Positions 17,748-26,114 of a DNA stretch of 64,000 nucleotides are shown in pieces; the stretch's first letter is position 1; each line of letters begins with the position of its first letter. Below the pieces are notes generated by a model, which searched no databases, was not told the DNA's origin, and worked only from the letters and a program-made list of their open reading frames with translations. This DNA is from Phycisphaerae bacterium (GTDB lineage Bacteria > Planctomycetota > Phycisphaerae > UBA1845). Position numbers and translations under genes: made by a program. The DNA is taken from assembly GCA_029260165.1 (NCBI GenBank), contig JAJDDT010000052.1, positions 28,804-92,803 of the forward strand. The letters are read 5' to 3'.

Positions 17748-18767
17748 TCAAGGTTGACCCCCGATCGCATTCCAAATGTCCAACAAATCCCGCATGACCG
17801 ACGTAGCCGTTTCAATTCCGCCCGCGCCGCGACCGATCAGCGTAACATCCGCACTCGCCTTCAACGTCAGCGTGATCGCGTTCAAACTGGATGGGACGTC
17901 CAACGGATCACCCGCAGGCACCTCCTGAGGCGAAACCGACAGCGTCTCACCAATCTCACCAATCAGTTTCAGACGATGGCCTCGAGCGGCGGCTTGCTCG
18001 ATTCGCTCACGCGGCAACCCACGGATACCCTCGACCCGGACGTCGTCAATCGTACAAGGCCTTCCCAAAACGTAGTTGGCGAGGATGACGACCTTGGAGG
18101 CTGCATCGATACCGTCAATATCGGCGCTCGGGTCCGTCTCGGCGTATCCGAGATCGATCGCCTCAGCCAGAACCGTATCGAAATCAAGCCCCTCCTCGTG
18201 CATTTTCCACAGAATGAAATTGGTCGTCCCGTTGAAAATACCACGAACGCTTTTCACCTTGTCACCCCGTGCACACTCCCGCGCCACGTTCAACACCGGC
18301 GTTCCACCGCCAACGGTCCCGCTGAAACGAAACTGCACGTTGTTGAAACTCGCGAGTTCCATCATGGCGGGCATGGCTGCCGCGAGCGGGGCTTTGTTCA
18401 CGCTGATCGCATGTTTGCCCGTCCGAAACGCCGCCTTGAGATTCTCGATCGCACGGGCGGGTGCGGACATCTGACTCGGTGATGCCTCGACGACGACATC
18501 CGCGTCGCATTCGGCAATGAGCTGCGGGACGTTCGCATTTCGCACACCATGCCCCGCAACACCCGAAACCGAGCCGGTCGATTCCCTGGCAGCCTTGAGA
18601 TCATCCACGATCAACCCGCGCTCCGACACAGCCGCACCTTTGGAATCGCACACGCCGATCAGTCGCGGCGACAGACCATGTTGGCTGTAGAGAATCGGTT
18701 GCTGTGACTCCAACAGCTCCACAAACGATCGTGCCACCACGCCAAAACCCACGACAAAAATTCGCAT
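17748..18767 (-). CDS. hom: Homoserine dehydrogenase
   Basis: A 339-residue NAD(P)-dependent enzyme reducing aspartate semialdehyde to homoserine. The N-terminal Rossmann motif is VGFGVVAR (residues 6-13), with HAISVNKAPLA and the substrate region FSGTVGGGTPVLN and GIFNGTTNFILW. It is short compared with Gram-positive homologues of about 430 residues because it has no C-terminal ACT domain; feedback control would then rest on the aspartokinase. The ATG shares one base with the thrC stop (TGATG), indicating coupling. An in-frame GTG-rich extension upstream lies inside thrC and was not used. Confidence 0.92.
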   Translation of the reverse strand: MRIFVVGFGVVARSFVELLESQQPILYSQHGLSPRLIGVCDSKGAAVSERGLIVDDLKAARESTGSVSGVAGHGVRNANVPQLIAECDADVVVEASPSQMSAPARAIENLKAAFRTGKHAISVNKAPLAAAMPAMMELASFNNVQFRFSGTVGGGTPVLNVARECARGDKVKSVRGIFNGTTNFILWKMHEEGLDFDTVLAEAIDLGYAETDPSADIDGIDAASKVVILANYVLGRPCTIDDVRVEGIRGLPRERIEQAAARGHRLKLIGEIGETLSVSPQEVPAGDPLDVPSSLNAITLTLKASADVTLIGRGAGGIETATSVMRDLLDIWNAIGGQP

Positions 18768-19954
18768 CAGAGTTTCAACGCCTCCCGCAACGACGACACG
18801 GTCGGTTTCACCTGAACAATGGGCGGTGCGACCCGAAGAACGGCGTCGGGGTCTTTCAATCCATGACCCGTCGTCACGCAAACGACCGTGCCCGCGTCGA
18901 TACCGTGTTTTTTCAAATACGCGATGGGGGCAGCCGACGCGGGTTCGACGAACAGTCCTTCGCGTTGGGCAAGTTCACGCTGGGCAGCCAGAATTTCGTC
19001 ATCACTGACCGTCGCAGCCAATCCCCCGGAGTCGCGTATCGCAGCCACCGCTTTTTGCCAATTAACGGGCGCGCCGATGCGAATCGCGGTCGCCACCGTC
19101 TCCGGGTTGGCGACGTAACAGTCCGACGCACCCTCGTTGACAACGTTGGCGATCGGAGCCGCCCCCTCCGCCTGCACACCAATCATCCGTGGCAGCTTCG
19201 TTGTAAACCCCGCCTCCTTGAATTCACGAAATCCCTTCCAGATGGCACTGATATTCCCCGCGTTGCCCATCGGCAGAACCAACGCATCCGGCGCATCGCC
19301 AAGGGCTTCGCAAACCTCAAACGCGAGCGTTTTCTGCCCTTCCAGCCGAAACGGGTTGATCGAGTTCAGCAGGTAAACGCTGCCGGTATCGGCGGATAAT
19401 TCCTGCACCACGCGCATGGCATCGTCGAAATTCCCCTCGACCTGCGCGATCTGCGCGATCTGCGCTCCGTGAACGACCGATTGCGCGATCTTTCCCATCG
19501 CCACCTTGCCGCCCGGAACGAGCACGATCGCCTTCAACCCCGCCCGTCCCGCGTACGCAGCCAACGAAGCCGCCGTGTTTCCCGTCGACGCGCACGCGAC
19601 CGCCACCGCGTTCATCTCGATCGCTTTGGTCACACCAACCGTCATCCCGCGATCCTTGAACGAACAGGTCGGATTCTCCCCTTCATTCTTAACGAAAAGC
19701 CGATCAATCCCGAACGCTTTTCCAAGCGTGGGGCAATCGTGGAATCCGGTACCACCCTCGTCCAGCGAAACGCGATGCTTCACATCGACCGGCAGGAATG
19801 GCGCGTATCGCCAAACACCGCGTCCGGACAACTTCACCCCGGAAAGCGACGCAGCGTCAACCGCGATCTCCAAAACGCATTGACACCGCTCACAGGTGAA
19901 GATCACCTGATCCAGCGGGTACGTCGTATCACATTGGATGCAGCGCTGAATCAC
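18767..19954 (-). CDS. thrC: Threonine synthase
   Basis: A 395-residue PLP enzyme converting O-phosphohomoserine to threonine. The PLP lysine is K100 in SFKDRGM; the phosphate-binding loop includes ACASTGNTAASLAAYAG. The N-terminus carries a zinc-ribbon-like set (C5, C8, C21, C24, C26), common in the shorter threonine synthase class. The start is GTG at 19954, overlapping the thrB stop by four bases (GTGA); this gives MIQRCIQC, matching the start of the cysteine motif. It lies between thrB and hom in a tightly packed operon. Confidence 0.92.
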   Translation of the reverse strand: MIQRCIQCDTTYPLDQVIFTCERCQCVLEIAVDAASLSGVKLSGRGVWRYAPFLPVDVKHRVSLDEGGTGFHDCPTLGKAFGIDRLFVKNEGENPTCSFKDRGMTVGVTKAIEMNAVAVACASTGNTAASLAAYAGRAGLKAIVLVPGGKVAMGKIAQSVVHGAQIAQIAQVEGNFDDAMRVVQELSADTGSVYLLNSINPFRLEGQKTLAFEVCEALGDAPDALVLPMGNAGNISAIWKGFREFKEAGFTTKLPRMIGVQAEGAAPIANVVNEGASDCYVANPETVATAIRIGAPVNWQKAVAAIRDSGGLAATVSDDEILAAQRELAQREGLFVEPASAAPIAYLKKHGIDAGTVVCVTTGHGLKDPDAVLRVAPPIVQVKPTVSSLREALKL

Positions 19955-20883
19955 GCGTCCTCCTCCATCACACAAGCCGGCGGCCCAACAGACGCCACAC
20001 ACACCTCGCTCTCCAAACCAGCCTTCTTGAATCCTCTTTTCATCGCCACCACAACATCCTCACCATCATCAACCACCACAGCCGCCACCGTTGGACCCGC
20101 CCCACTGATCGTCACCCCCAACGCACCAGCCTCCCTGGCCGACCGCGATACCTCGTCGAATCCCGGTATCAAACCCGCCCTTGCACGATCGACAAACGAG
20201 CCTTCAATCGCCCGTCCCAACGCTTCCGCATCACCCGCCAAAAGCGCAGCCACGATCATGCCCGCCCGTGCGCACCCGGTCGCATAGACATTCAATCCAA
20301 CCTCGGTCGGCAACGATTTCCGCGACATTTCCGTCGACACTTCCACGTCTGGTGTCGCGACGACAAAACGAATCCCCCGCGCAACCGGCAGCGAGACCAG
20401 CCTCAGCCTATCGCTTTGGTCAACAATCGTGAACCCTCCGCAAACCGCAGCAGCCACGTTGTCCGCGTGGGCGGTTCCCGCAGCCGCCTTCTCCCCCTCA
20501 GCCGCGTATCCGACAAGCGCGGTCTGCGACAAATCCAGATCAAACAGGTCATTGGCAGCCACCACCCCCGCAGCCGCACTGGCCGCACTCGAACCCAACC
20601 CACTCCCCGGGCGAATGCCCTTCTCGATCCGCATACGCACCGGTCGGTCAATCTTCTGATCGACCATCAGCGCCCGCACCGCCAACCCCGCCGTATTCCG
20701 CTCCCACTCCCCCGGAATGCCCTTCCCGCAATTCCCGACAACCTCGATATCTGAAAATCCGTCAGAAAACCCCAACGTCACCACGTCGCAGGCTGCGCCA
20801 AGACACAGCCCGAACGCGTCAAACCCATACCCCAGGTTCGCAATGGATGTGTACGCTTTGGCTCGCACGATCTTTTCGCCCAT
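19951..20883 (-). CDS. thrB: Homoserine kinase
   Basis: A 310-residue GHMP-family kinase producing O-phosphohomoserine for ThrC. The GHMP ATP loop is PGSGLGSSAASAAAG (about residues 92-106), with an N-terminal YTSIANLGYGFDAFG and a C-terminal GVTISGAGPTVAAVV. It is the first gene of the threonine/aspartokinase operon. The ATG at 20883 follows a TAGGAT -10-like box by only six bases, so the transcript may be leaderless; GGCGGG abuts the ATG and is too close to serve as a normal ribosome site. Confidence 0.92.
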   Translation of the reverse strand: MGEKIVRAKAYTSIANLGYGFDAFGLCLGAACDVVTLGFSDGFSDIEVVGNCGKGIPGEWERNTAGLAVRALMVDQKIDRPVRMRIEKGIRPGSGLGSSAASAAAGVVAANDLFDLDLSQTALVGYAAEGEKAAAGTAHADNVAAAVCGGFTIVDQSDRLRLVSLPVARGIRFVVATPDVEVSTEMSRKSLPTEVGLNVYATGCARAGMIVAALLAGDAEALGRAIEGSFVDRARAGLIPGFDEVSRSAREAGALGVTISGAGPTVAAVVVDDGEDVVVAMKRGFKKAGLESEVCVASVGPPACVMEEDA

Positions 20884-20889
20884 CCCGCC

Positions 20890-20918
20890 ATCCTAGCTTG
20901 GAAACGGGTGAATCAAAA
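20890..20918 (-). promoter_or_regulatory. Putative promoter of thr operon
   Basis: TTTTGA (20918-20913), a 17-nt spacer and TAGGAT (20895-20890) lie on the minus strand, ending six bases before the thrB ATG. The -35 is weak. Confidence 0.4.
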
Positions 20919-21037
20919 GTGCAGACTCGCCCGACTTTGCTCCGATAACCGGGTCATGGCCGGCCCGGAATCAACGCCGAGACCTACGTTCGTCGAACGG
21001 GCACAGGACCGATAATCAGTCAAACAAGGAGCAAGCG

Positions 21038-21127
21038 ATGCTTTTCGACACAATCTTCACCGACCTGGTGTTCCAGTTGCTCAACCTGTTTCTCAGCGTG
21101 ATCCTTGGCGGTTTTCTACCTGCCTGA
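21038..21127 (+). CDS. 29-aa hydrophobic small protein
   Basis: Not recognised. A complete small reading frame of 29 codons begins at ATG 21038 with an excellent ribosome-binding site (AAGGAG, seven bases upstream) and stops at TGA 21125-21127. The peptide begins MLFDTIFTDLVFQLL and is one long hydrophobic helix (LLNLFLSVILGGFL) ending in PA, with two aspartates near the N-terminus. It has the size and character of a membrane miniprotein. A GATAAT box with TTCGTC at 16 nt (20989-21016) is a possible promoter. The gene converges on the glutaredoxin-like gene, leaving four bases between them. Confidence 0.55.
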   Translation: MLFDTIFTDLVFQLLNLFLSVILGGFLPA

Positions 21128-21131
21128 CCTC

Positions 21132-21398
21132 TCAGGTATTCTCAATCCCCTGCGCAAGGACATCGAGGTGTTCCCGTAGCGCACGTTCGTTGACGCGATG
21201 CCTGCAGAATTCAGAACCATTGACATACACGACGGGAATGTCGTGGCAGTAGAGATTGTACGCCTTCTCCTGACCCGGACTGGCAATATCCACCCGCTCG
21301 AGCGTAAATCCATATCGCGATTGCAGCTTCTTTAGGACGAACCACGCCGACTCACAAAGCCTGCATCCCGCCTTCGTGTAAAACGTGACACGCGTCAT
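21132..21398 (-). CDS. Glutaredoxin-like protein
   Basis: An 88-residue thioredoxin-fold protein. The start has the usual strand (VTFYTKAGCRLC) with a CxxC redox site at C12 and C15, then DIPVVYVNG, containing the cis-proline typical of the fold. The CRLC active site and size match the small glutaredoxin-like DUF836/NrdH-type group. It probably reduces disulfides or mixed disulfides in the cytosol. The ATG overlaps the stop of the zinc alcohol dehydrogenase by four bases, so the two are coupled, hinting that the redox protein services that enzyme's pathway. Confidence 0.85.
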   Translation of the reverse strand: MTRVTFYTKAGCRLCESAWFVLKKLQSRYGFTLERVDIASPGQEKAYNLYCHDIPVVYVNGSEFCRHRVNERALREHLDVLAQGIENT

Positions 21399-22492
21399 CG
21401 TTTGGGATCGATCAGCGCTTTGACGACCCTGCCACTTGCCACCGCCGCCAACGCATCATTCGCCTGCGACAAGCCATAGCGGTCGAGCTTCATCGACCCC
21501 CAAGGCCTGCTACGCACGGGGTCCATCATGATCTGTGCCCCGCGATAAAAATGCGAAAAATCCGAGCCCCAACAACCACGAACATCCAGGTGCTTTTTGT
21601 TGAGATCGACATGGGGATTGAACGCAACCTCGCCATGATCGGTGTATTGTCCGACGACGACTGTTCGCCCCGCGTCCCGCGTGCACCGCATCGCCTGCAC
21701 AACCGCCACCGGCGCGCCGGTGGCTTCGATCGTCACGTCAGCGCCACGTCCGTTTGTATGTTGACGCACCCAATCCTCCCGGGCTGACTCATCGTGCGAT
21801 TCGATGTTCAACGTCGCGTCGGCACCCATCGTCCGGGCGGTTTCAAGGCGATTTTCAGGCGCTCCGATGCACAACACGCGTAGTGCCCCAACCATTTTGG
21901 CAAAAACCACACACGCCAATCCCACCGGACCACTGCCGAGTACCAGGACTGTATCGCCGATCGCGATACCAGCCCGATCGACCGCGTGCAACGCCGTCGG
22001 CAGCGCGCAACCACCAGCCATGTACGTTTCAAAATCCACATCGCCAAGACGAATGCACAGGGTGCCGGGCTTGATGTAGATTTTCTCCGACCAGCCACCG
22101 CAAAGTCCGTCTTCAAGGCCGTAAGTGATGCCGTAAACCTTACGATGCGGACAACGCGTGCTCGCCCTTGCGACAAGACATTGGTAACACGCGTTGCACG
22201 TCTTGTGCACGTCGAGAAACGTGACGCGATCGCCCTCGGCGAATGGCTGGCCCTCAACGTCGAGCAGTGTGCCACGGATTCTGCCCAATCTGCCGACCGA
22301 AACGTGTCCAGGAATCAAGGGGTAAGGCACACCGGCGAGCCGACCCTGCTGAAGGTAAATATCAGTCCCGCAAACCTCGGACAGCTCGACGTCCAGCAGC
22401 GCGGAATCAGGTTCGAGGTCCGGCTCGGGGACATCGCGGACCTCGACGTCAGCGTCGGGTCGTGGAATTATTGCAGTGCGAACGGTCGGCAT
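21395..22492 (-). CDS. Zinc-dependent alcohol dehydrogenase (MDR)
   Basis: A 365-residue medium-chain dehydrogenase/reductase. The catalytic zinc cysteine is in VCGTDIYLQ. The structural zinc site has four cysteines (CNACYQC and C eight residues on). The NAD(P)-binding motif is VLGSGPVGLA. Odd point: the conserved GHE after the first zinc ligand reads GHVS here, so the usual glutamate is missing while the histidine remains. The substrate cannot be told from sequence; sorbitol/threonine dehydrogenase-like or glucose dehydrogenase-like enzymes are closest in pattern. AGGAAG lies about seven bases before the ATG. Confidence 0.85.
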   Translation of the reverse strand: MPTVRTAIIPRPDADVEVRDVPEPDLEPDSALLDVELSEVCGTDIYLQQGRLAGVPYPLIPGHVSVGRLGRIRGTLLDVEGQPFAEGDRVTFLDVHKTCNACYQCLVARASTRCPHRKVYGITYGLEDGLCGGWSEKIYIKPGTLCIRLGDVDFETYMAGGCALPTALHAVDRAGIAIGDTVLVLGSGPVGLACVVFAKMVGALRVLCIGAPENRLETARTMGADATLNIESHDESAREDWVRQHTNGRGADVTIEATGAPVAVVQAMRCTRDAGRTVVVGQYTDHGEVAFNPHVDLNKKHLDVRGCWGSDFSHFYRGAQIMMDPVRSRPWGSMKLDRYGLSQANDALAAVASGRVVKALIDPKR

Positions 22493-22553
22493 CGGGAAGC
22501 TTCCTAAACACGGATCGCGACGACCATCCTTCTACATGGCGATCCTCGGCGAC

Positions 22554-23291
22554 CTACCACTGCGCCTCTTCAAAAGCACCGAGCTTTGGCACCTTCTTGT
22601 GCGGACGGGACTTGATGATCGCGTTGGCCAGCGAAATGTCTGATTTTCGCGTGATTTTCAGATTCGTCGCGTCCGAAACCACGATCGACACCGGATGGCC
22701 TGCCAATTCGAACAATTGCGCATCGTCGGTGATATCTTCCGGTTTGGCGGGCGGATTCTCGTACAACTCGGCCATTAGCCTGCGATCAAACACCTGCGGC
22801 GTTTGCGCCTCATACAACCCCGCCCGGTCGATCGTCTTGTCAATAACCCTGGATTCCCCCACTTTTTTGATTGTCCCATGCAACGGTGAAGCCAGTATGG
22901 CTGCCCCGGTTTTCGCCACCTCTGCGAAGACCGCGTCGATCATGTCCTGACTCACGCAGGGCCTGACCGCGTCATGGATTGCGACAAAATCCGCTTCGTC
23001 GGGAACTTCCTTCAGCCCAGCCGCGACGGAATCCATGCGAAACGCCCCACCTTCGACGAGTTTGACACCCATGAACGCGAGATTGGGAGCGTATTTGGAC
23101 TTGATCTCGTCGAAATCGCGACCGGAAACCACGAGAATCGTCGCGCAGACGTCATCACGGTTCATGAAATGCTCGACGGATCGCAGGAAAATCGCCCTGC
23201 CATCGATCTTGGCGAGGGTCTTGTTTTCACCCCCGCCGAACCGCTCACCCTTGCCTGCGGCGGGAATGATGACCGCGAACCTGGCTGCCAT
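22554..23291 (-). CDS. ispD: MEP cytidylyltransferase
   Basis: A 245-residue enzyme joining CTP to 2-C-methyl-D-erythritol 4-phosphate in the non-mevalonate isoprenoid pathway. The N-terminal nucleotide loop is IIPAAGKGERFGG, then KTLAKIDG, VVSGRD, the catalytic ADFVAIHDAVRP and the late KITRKSDISLA motif. Length is normal for the family (about 230-240). GGAGAGG precedes the ATG. It is followed 61 nt later by the alcohol dehydrogenase; no ispF is fused or adjacent. Confidence 0.92.
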   Translation of the reverse strand: MAARFAVIIPAAGKGERFGGGENKTLAKIDGRAIFLRSVEHFMNRDDVCATILVVSGRDFDEIKSKYAPNLAFMGVKLVEGGAFRMDSVAAGLKEVPDEADFVAIHDAVRPCVSQDMIDAVFAEVAKTGAAILASPLHGTIKKVGESRVIDKTIDRAGLYEAQTPQVFDRRLMAELYENPPAKPEDITDDAQLFELAGHPVSIVVSDATNLKITRKSDISLANAIIKSRPHKKVPKLGAFEEAQW

Positions 23292-23324
23292 GGAAACCTC
23301 TCCTGATCAAACGCGTTTGAATAC

Positions 23325-24593
23325 CTATGCCTTCGCTCCCGGAGTCGCCCCGGGCTTTCGCGCCTGCTGCACGCTCACACCGTCCGCCCGACCGAAAATC
23401 ATGCGCCCCGCCGACGTCTGCAACGAACTGGTGACCGCCACATCCACGGTTTGTCCGATGCGGGACTTGCCACCCTCCACGACGACCATCGTTCCATCCT
23501 CAAGGTAGCCTATGCCCTGACCATCACCCTCGCCTGGTTTGATGATCCTGACCGCGACACCTTCACCCGGCAGCAACACCGGCTTTAGTGCGTTGGCGAT
23601 GTCGTTGATGTTGATCACATCGACGCCACGCACCCGCGCCACCTGGTTCAGATTGTAGTCATTTGTCACAATCCGGCCATTGAGGTTCTTGGCGAGGTCC
23701 ACGAGTCGTTCATCCACGGCGACCGGATCGCCAAGCTCGGATTTGACGTCGTGAACAACAATCTCCACGCCCTTGGTCGATTGCAGCTTGTTGAGGACGT
23801 CCAAGCCCCGTCGCCCCCGGTTGCGTTTCAATTTGTCGGCGCTGTCTGCCACCATTTGCAATTCAGCCAGCACGAATCGCGGTACGATGAATTCAGACTC
23901 GAATACCTTCGTTTGCGCCAAGTCAACAATTCGGCCATCGATAATCACCGACGTGTCGATCAGCAGCGGCCTGCCACCCTTTTGCTGCCTGGTAAACTCG
24001 ACATAGGGGACGACGAACCGGATGTCGTCCTTGGTCTGTACGATGAAACTGACCGTCAGGTAGCAGCACACCACGCCGATCATGAGCTTGATCGTGGAAA
24101 CGAACGGATGGTCCTGATAGCCAATCTGGCGACTGCGAAGCTTGGTCACCGATTCGCGACGCGGCACACCGGTGACCGGATCCTCGACAATAATTTCCTC
24201 GTCAATCGGAACATCCGCGTAAACCGGACTGCGCAACTGGGGGAATGTCCGCGAGAGCGAATTGACCGCGAGATCAACGATCATGGACAAGCCAAACGCG
24301 ATCACCATACCCACGACCAATCCGAAAAACACGCCCGAGATGGCTTTGAGCGATTTTTGCGGAATGAAAATGTCCACCGCGATGAAAATCATCGCGATCC
24401 CCAGACAACTGATGAGCAGCAGATCCGCGTACTGGGTAAACCAGAAAATCTTGCTGGCCTGCTCGTTTTCGCCGGCGATGAACGTGATGGCCACGACCCC
24501 CAGCGCGAGGACGAACAAGGCTCTCAGAATGATTAACACAAATTCGGCTCCAAACCGGTGCGCGAAGACGCCATCGCCGTATGGTACGTCCAT
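23325..24593 (-). CDS. PIN-TRAM membrane protein (YacL-like)
   Basis: A 422-residue protein with four membrane helices in the first half (LIILRALFVLALGVVAITF; LLLISCLGIAMIFIAV; FFGLVVGMVIAFGLSMIV; LMIGVVCCYLTVSFIV). A PIN nuclease domain then begins at LLIDTSVIIDGRIVDLA, with the acidic residues of the family (the D in LLIDTS, a D in RGRRGLDVL and a D in IVTNDYN), followed by a TRAM domain (GQGIGYLEDGTMVVVEGG). This is the YacL layout, and in other bacteria the gene also sits beside ispD. The substrate is thought to be RNA. ATG 24593 is used; a TTG seven codons upstream is open. A good promoter lies 34 nt upstream. Confidence 0.85.
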   Translation of the reverse strand: MDVPYGDGVFAHRFGAEFVLIILRALFVLALGVVAITFIAGENEQASKIFWFTQYADLLLISCLGIAMIFIAVDIFIPQKSLKAISGVFFGLVVGMVIAFGLSMIVDLAVNSLSRTFPQLRSPVYADVPIDEEIIVEDPVTGVPRRESVTKLRSRQIGYQDHPFVSTIKLMIGVVCCYLTVSFIVQTKDDIRFVVPYVEFTRQQKGGRPLLIDTSVIIDGRIVDLAQTKVFESEFIVPRFVLAELQMVADSADKLKRNRGRRGLDVLNKLQSTKGVEIVVHDVKSELGDPVAVDERLVDLAKNLNGRIVTNDYNLNQVARVRGVDVININDIANALKPVLLPGEGVAVRIIKPGEGDGQGIGYLEDGTMVVVEGGKSRIGQTVDVAVTSSLQTSAGRMIFGRADGVSVQQARKPGATPGAKA

Positions 24594-24626
24594 TGTCCCG
24601 GCAGGTGTCGGCAAATCCTCTTCTAA

Positions 24627-24654
24627 AGTATAACCGCGACATAACCGCGATCAA
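24627..24654 (-). promoter_or_regulatory. Promoter of PIN-TRAM gene with direct repeat
   Basis: On the minus strand TTGATC (24654-24649), a 16-nt spacer and TATACT (24632-24627). The core overlaps two 10-bp direct repeats (ATAACCGCGA on the plus strand at 24630-24639 and 24641-24650), spaced 11 nt, about one helical turn. This fits a regulator bound between the divergent PIN-TRAM and MATE genes. Confidence 0.55.
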
Positions 24655-24670
24655 TCAACCGGCAACCCGA

Positions 24671-26083
24671 ATGGTCCAATCAGACAGATCATCCACCCCC
24701 GCCCGCGAAGAGACCGTACCCAAACTGTCAATCGCCAACCGCGGCAGCGTGCGTAAAACCGTTTTCCTTTTGTCCATGCCGGTCCTCGGTGAGCAACTTC
24801 TGAACACCACCGTCGGCCTGGCGGACGTCTTCCTGGCCGGCACCATCAGCGTCCACGCCACCTCCGCGATCGGGCTGGCTGCCTACGTTGGCTGGCTTAT
24901 GTCGATGATTTTCATGCTGGCGGGCATCGGCGCGACCGCTTTGATCTCCCGAACAATCGGCGCGGGGAAACCTGACCAGGCCAACCATTTCGCCAACCAG
25001 GCATTGGGATTGGCTGCGGGAATGGGCATCGCGGGCTGCGTTTTCATCTACGTTCTCGCACCCACCCTGGCGGAATTGCAATCGATGCGGGGCGACACCT
25101 ACCTTGTCGTTGTTCGCTATCTCCGCATCGACGCGGTCGGACATCTTTTTACAAGTTTCACGCTCGTCGGAGCTGCTTCCCTTCGCGGTGCAGCGGACAT
25201 GCGCACCCCACTGAAAATCCTCGCCGTCGTCAACATCGTCAACCTCATCGCGTCCTGTTCGCTTGTTTTCGGTTTCGGATTCATTCCGTCCATCGGGATC
25301 GACGGCATCGTCGTTGGAACGGTGATCGGACGATTCGTCGGCGGCATCCTGATGATTCTGGTCCTCGCACGCGGTCGCAGCGGGCTGAGAATTCGACTGG
25401 CGTGGATGCGACCCCAATGGTCCTCACTGCGACGAATCCTGAACATCGGCGGGCCGGCGGCGCTCGACGGGATCGTGATGTGGTCGGGACATTTCATATT
25501 TTTGATGATCATTGGACGTCTCAAACCCGAATCGCTTCGCGGCGTTTACTACGCGGCTCATATCATTGGAATCCGCATCGAGGCGTTGACCTATCTTCCC
25601 GCTGTCGCGTTCGGTGCGGCAGCAGCCACCATGGTCGGACAGGCGTTGGGTGCCGGAGACGCGGTCCGTGCACGGCGCGTCGGTCATGAGGCGGTGCTTC
25701 AATGTGGCCTGCTCGGACTGGGGTTGAGCTTCTTTTACTATTTCGGTGCCCACGACATCTACTGTTGGATGCAGAAAACCGACGACCTGGTGCGCATCGC
25801 AGGACCGCCCGCACTGCGAATGGCTGCGTTTTTTCAAATTTTTCTCACGACGGCCATCATCTACATCAATGCGCTGCGTGGGGCAGGGGACACGCGCTAT
25901 CCGCTTCTGATTACGCTGGTCAGCGTGTATGTGGTCCGGCTTCCGCTCGGATACCTGCTTGGTATCCACCTCGAACTCGGTCTCATGGGCGTGTGGATCG
26001 GCATGTGCGGCGACATGGTCCTGCGCGGTATTCTCGCAACCGTACGGTTCACGCGTGGACGCTGGATCACCACCACGGTTTGA
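24671..26083 (+). CDS. MATE family efflux transporter
   Basis: A 470-residue membrane protein with twelve predicted helices in two homologous halves. The start region (RKTVFLLSMPVLGEQLLNTTVGLADVFLAG) and the second-half counterpart (RILNIGGPAALDGIVMWSGHFIFLMIIG) are the paired MATE signatures; AAATMVGQALGAGDA is also typical. It exports cationic drugs or metabolites using an ion gradient; the substrate is unknown. ATG 24671 fits the family's N-terminus; the open frame continues upstream to 24581 but overlaps the divergent gene. No clear ribosome site precedes the ATG. Confidence 0.88.
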   Translation: MVQSDRSSTPAREETVPKLSIANRGSVRKTVFLLSMPVLGEQLLNTTVGLADVFLAGTISVHATSAIGLAAYVGWLMSMIFMLAGIGATALISRTIGAGKPDQANHFANQALGLAAGMGIAGCVFIYVLAPTLAELQSMRGDTYLVVVRYLRIDAVGHLFTSFTLVGAASLRGAADMRTPLKILAVVNIVNLIASCSLVFGFGFIPSIGIDGIVVGTVIGRFVGGILMILVLARGRSGLRIRLAWMRPQWSSLRRILNIGGPAALDGIVMWSGHFIFLMIIGRLKPESLRGVYYAAHIIGIRIEALTYLPAVAFGAAAATMVGQALGAGDAVRARRVGHEAVLQCGLLGLGLSFFYYFGAHDIYCWMQKTDDLVRIAGPPALRMAAFFQIFLTTAIIYINALRGAGDTRYPLLITLVSVYVVRLPLGYLLGIHLELGLMGVWIGMCGDMVLRGILATVRFTRGRWITTTV

Positions 26084-26114
26084 CCCATCCGAAACGCAAT
26101 GACGACACCGGCGG

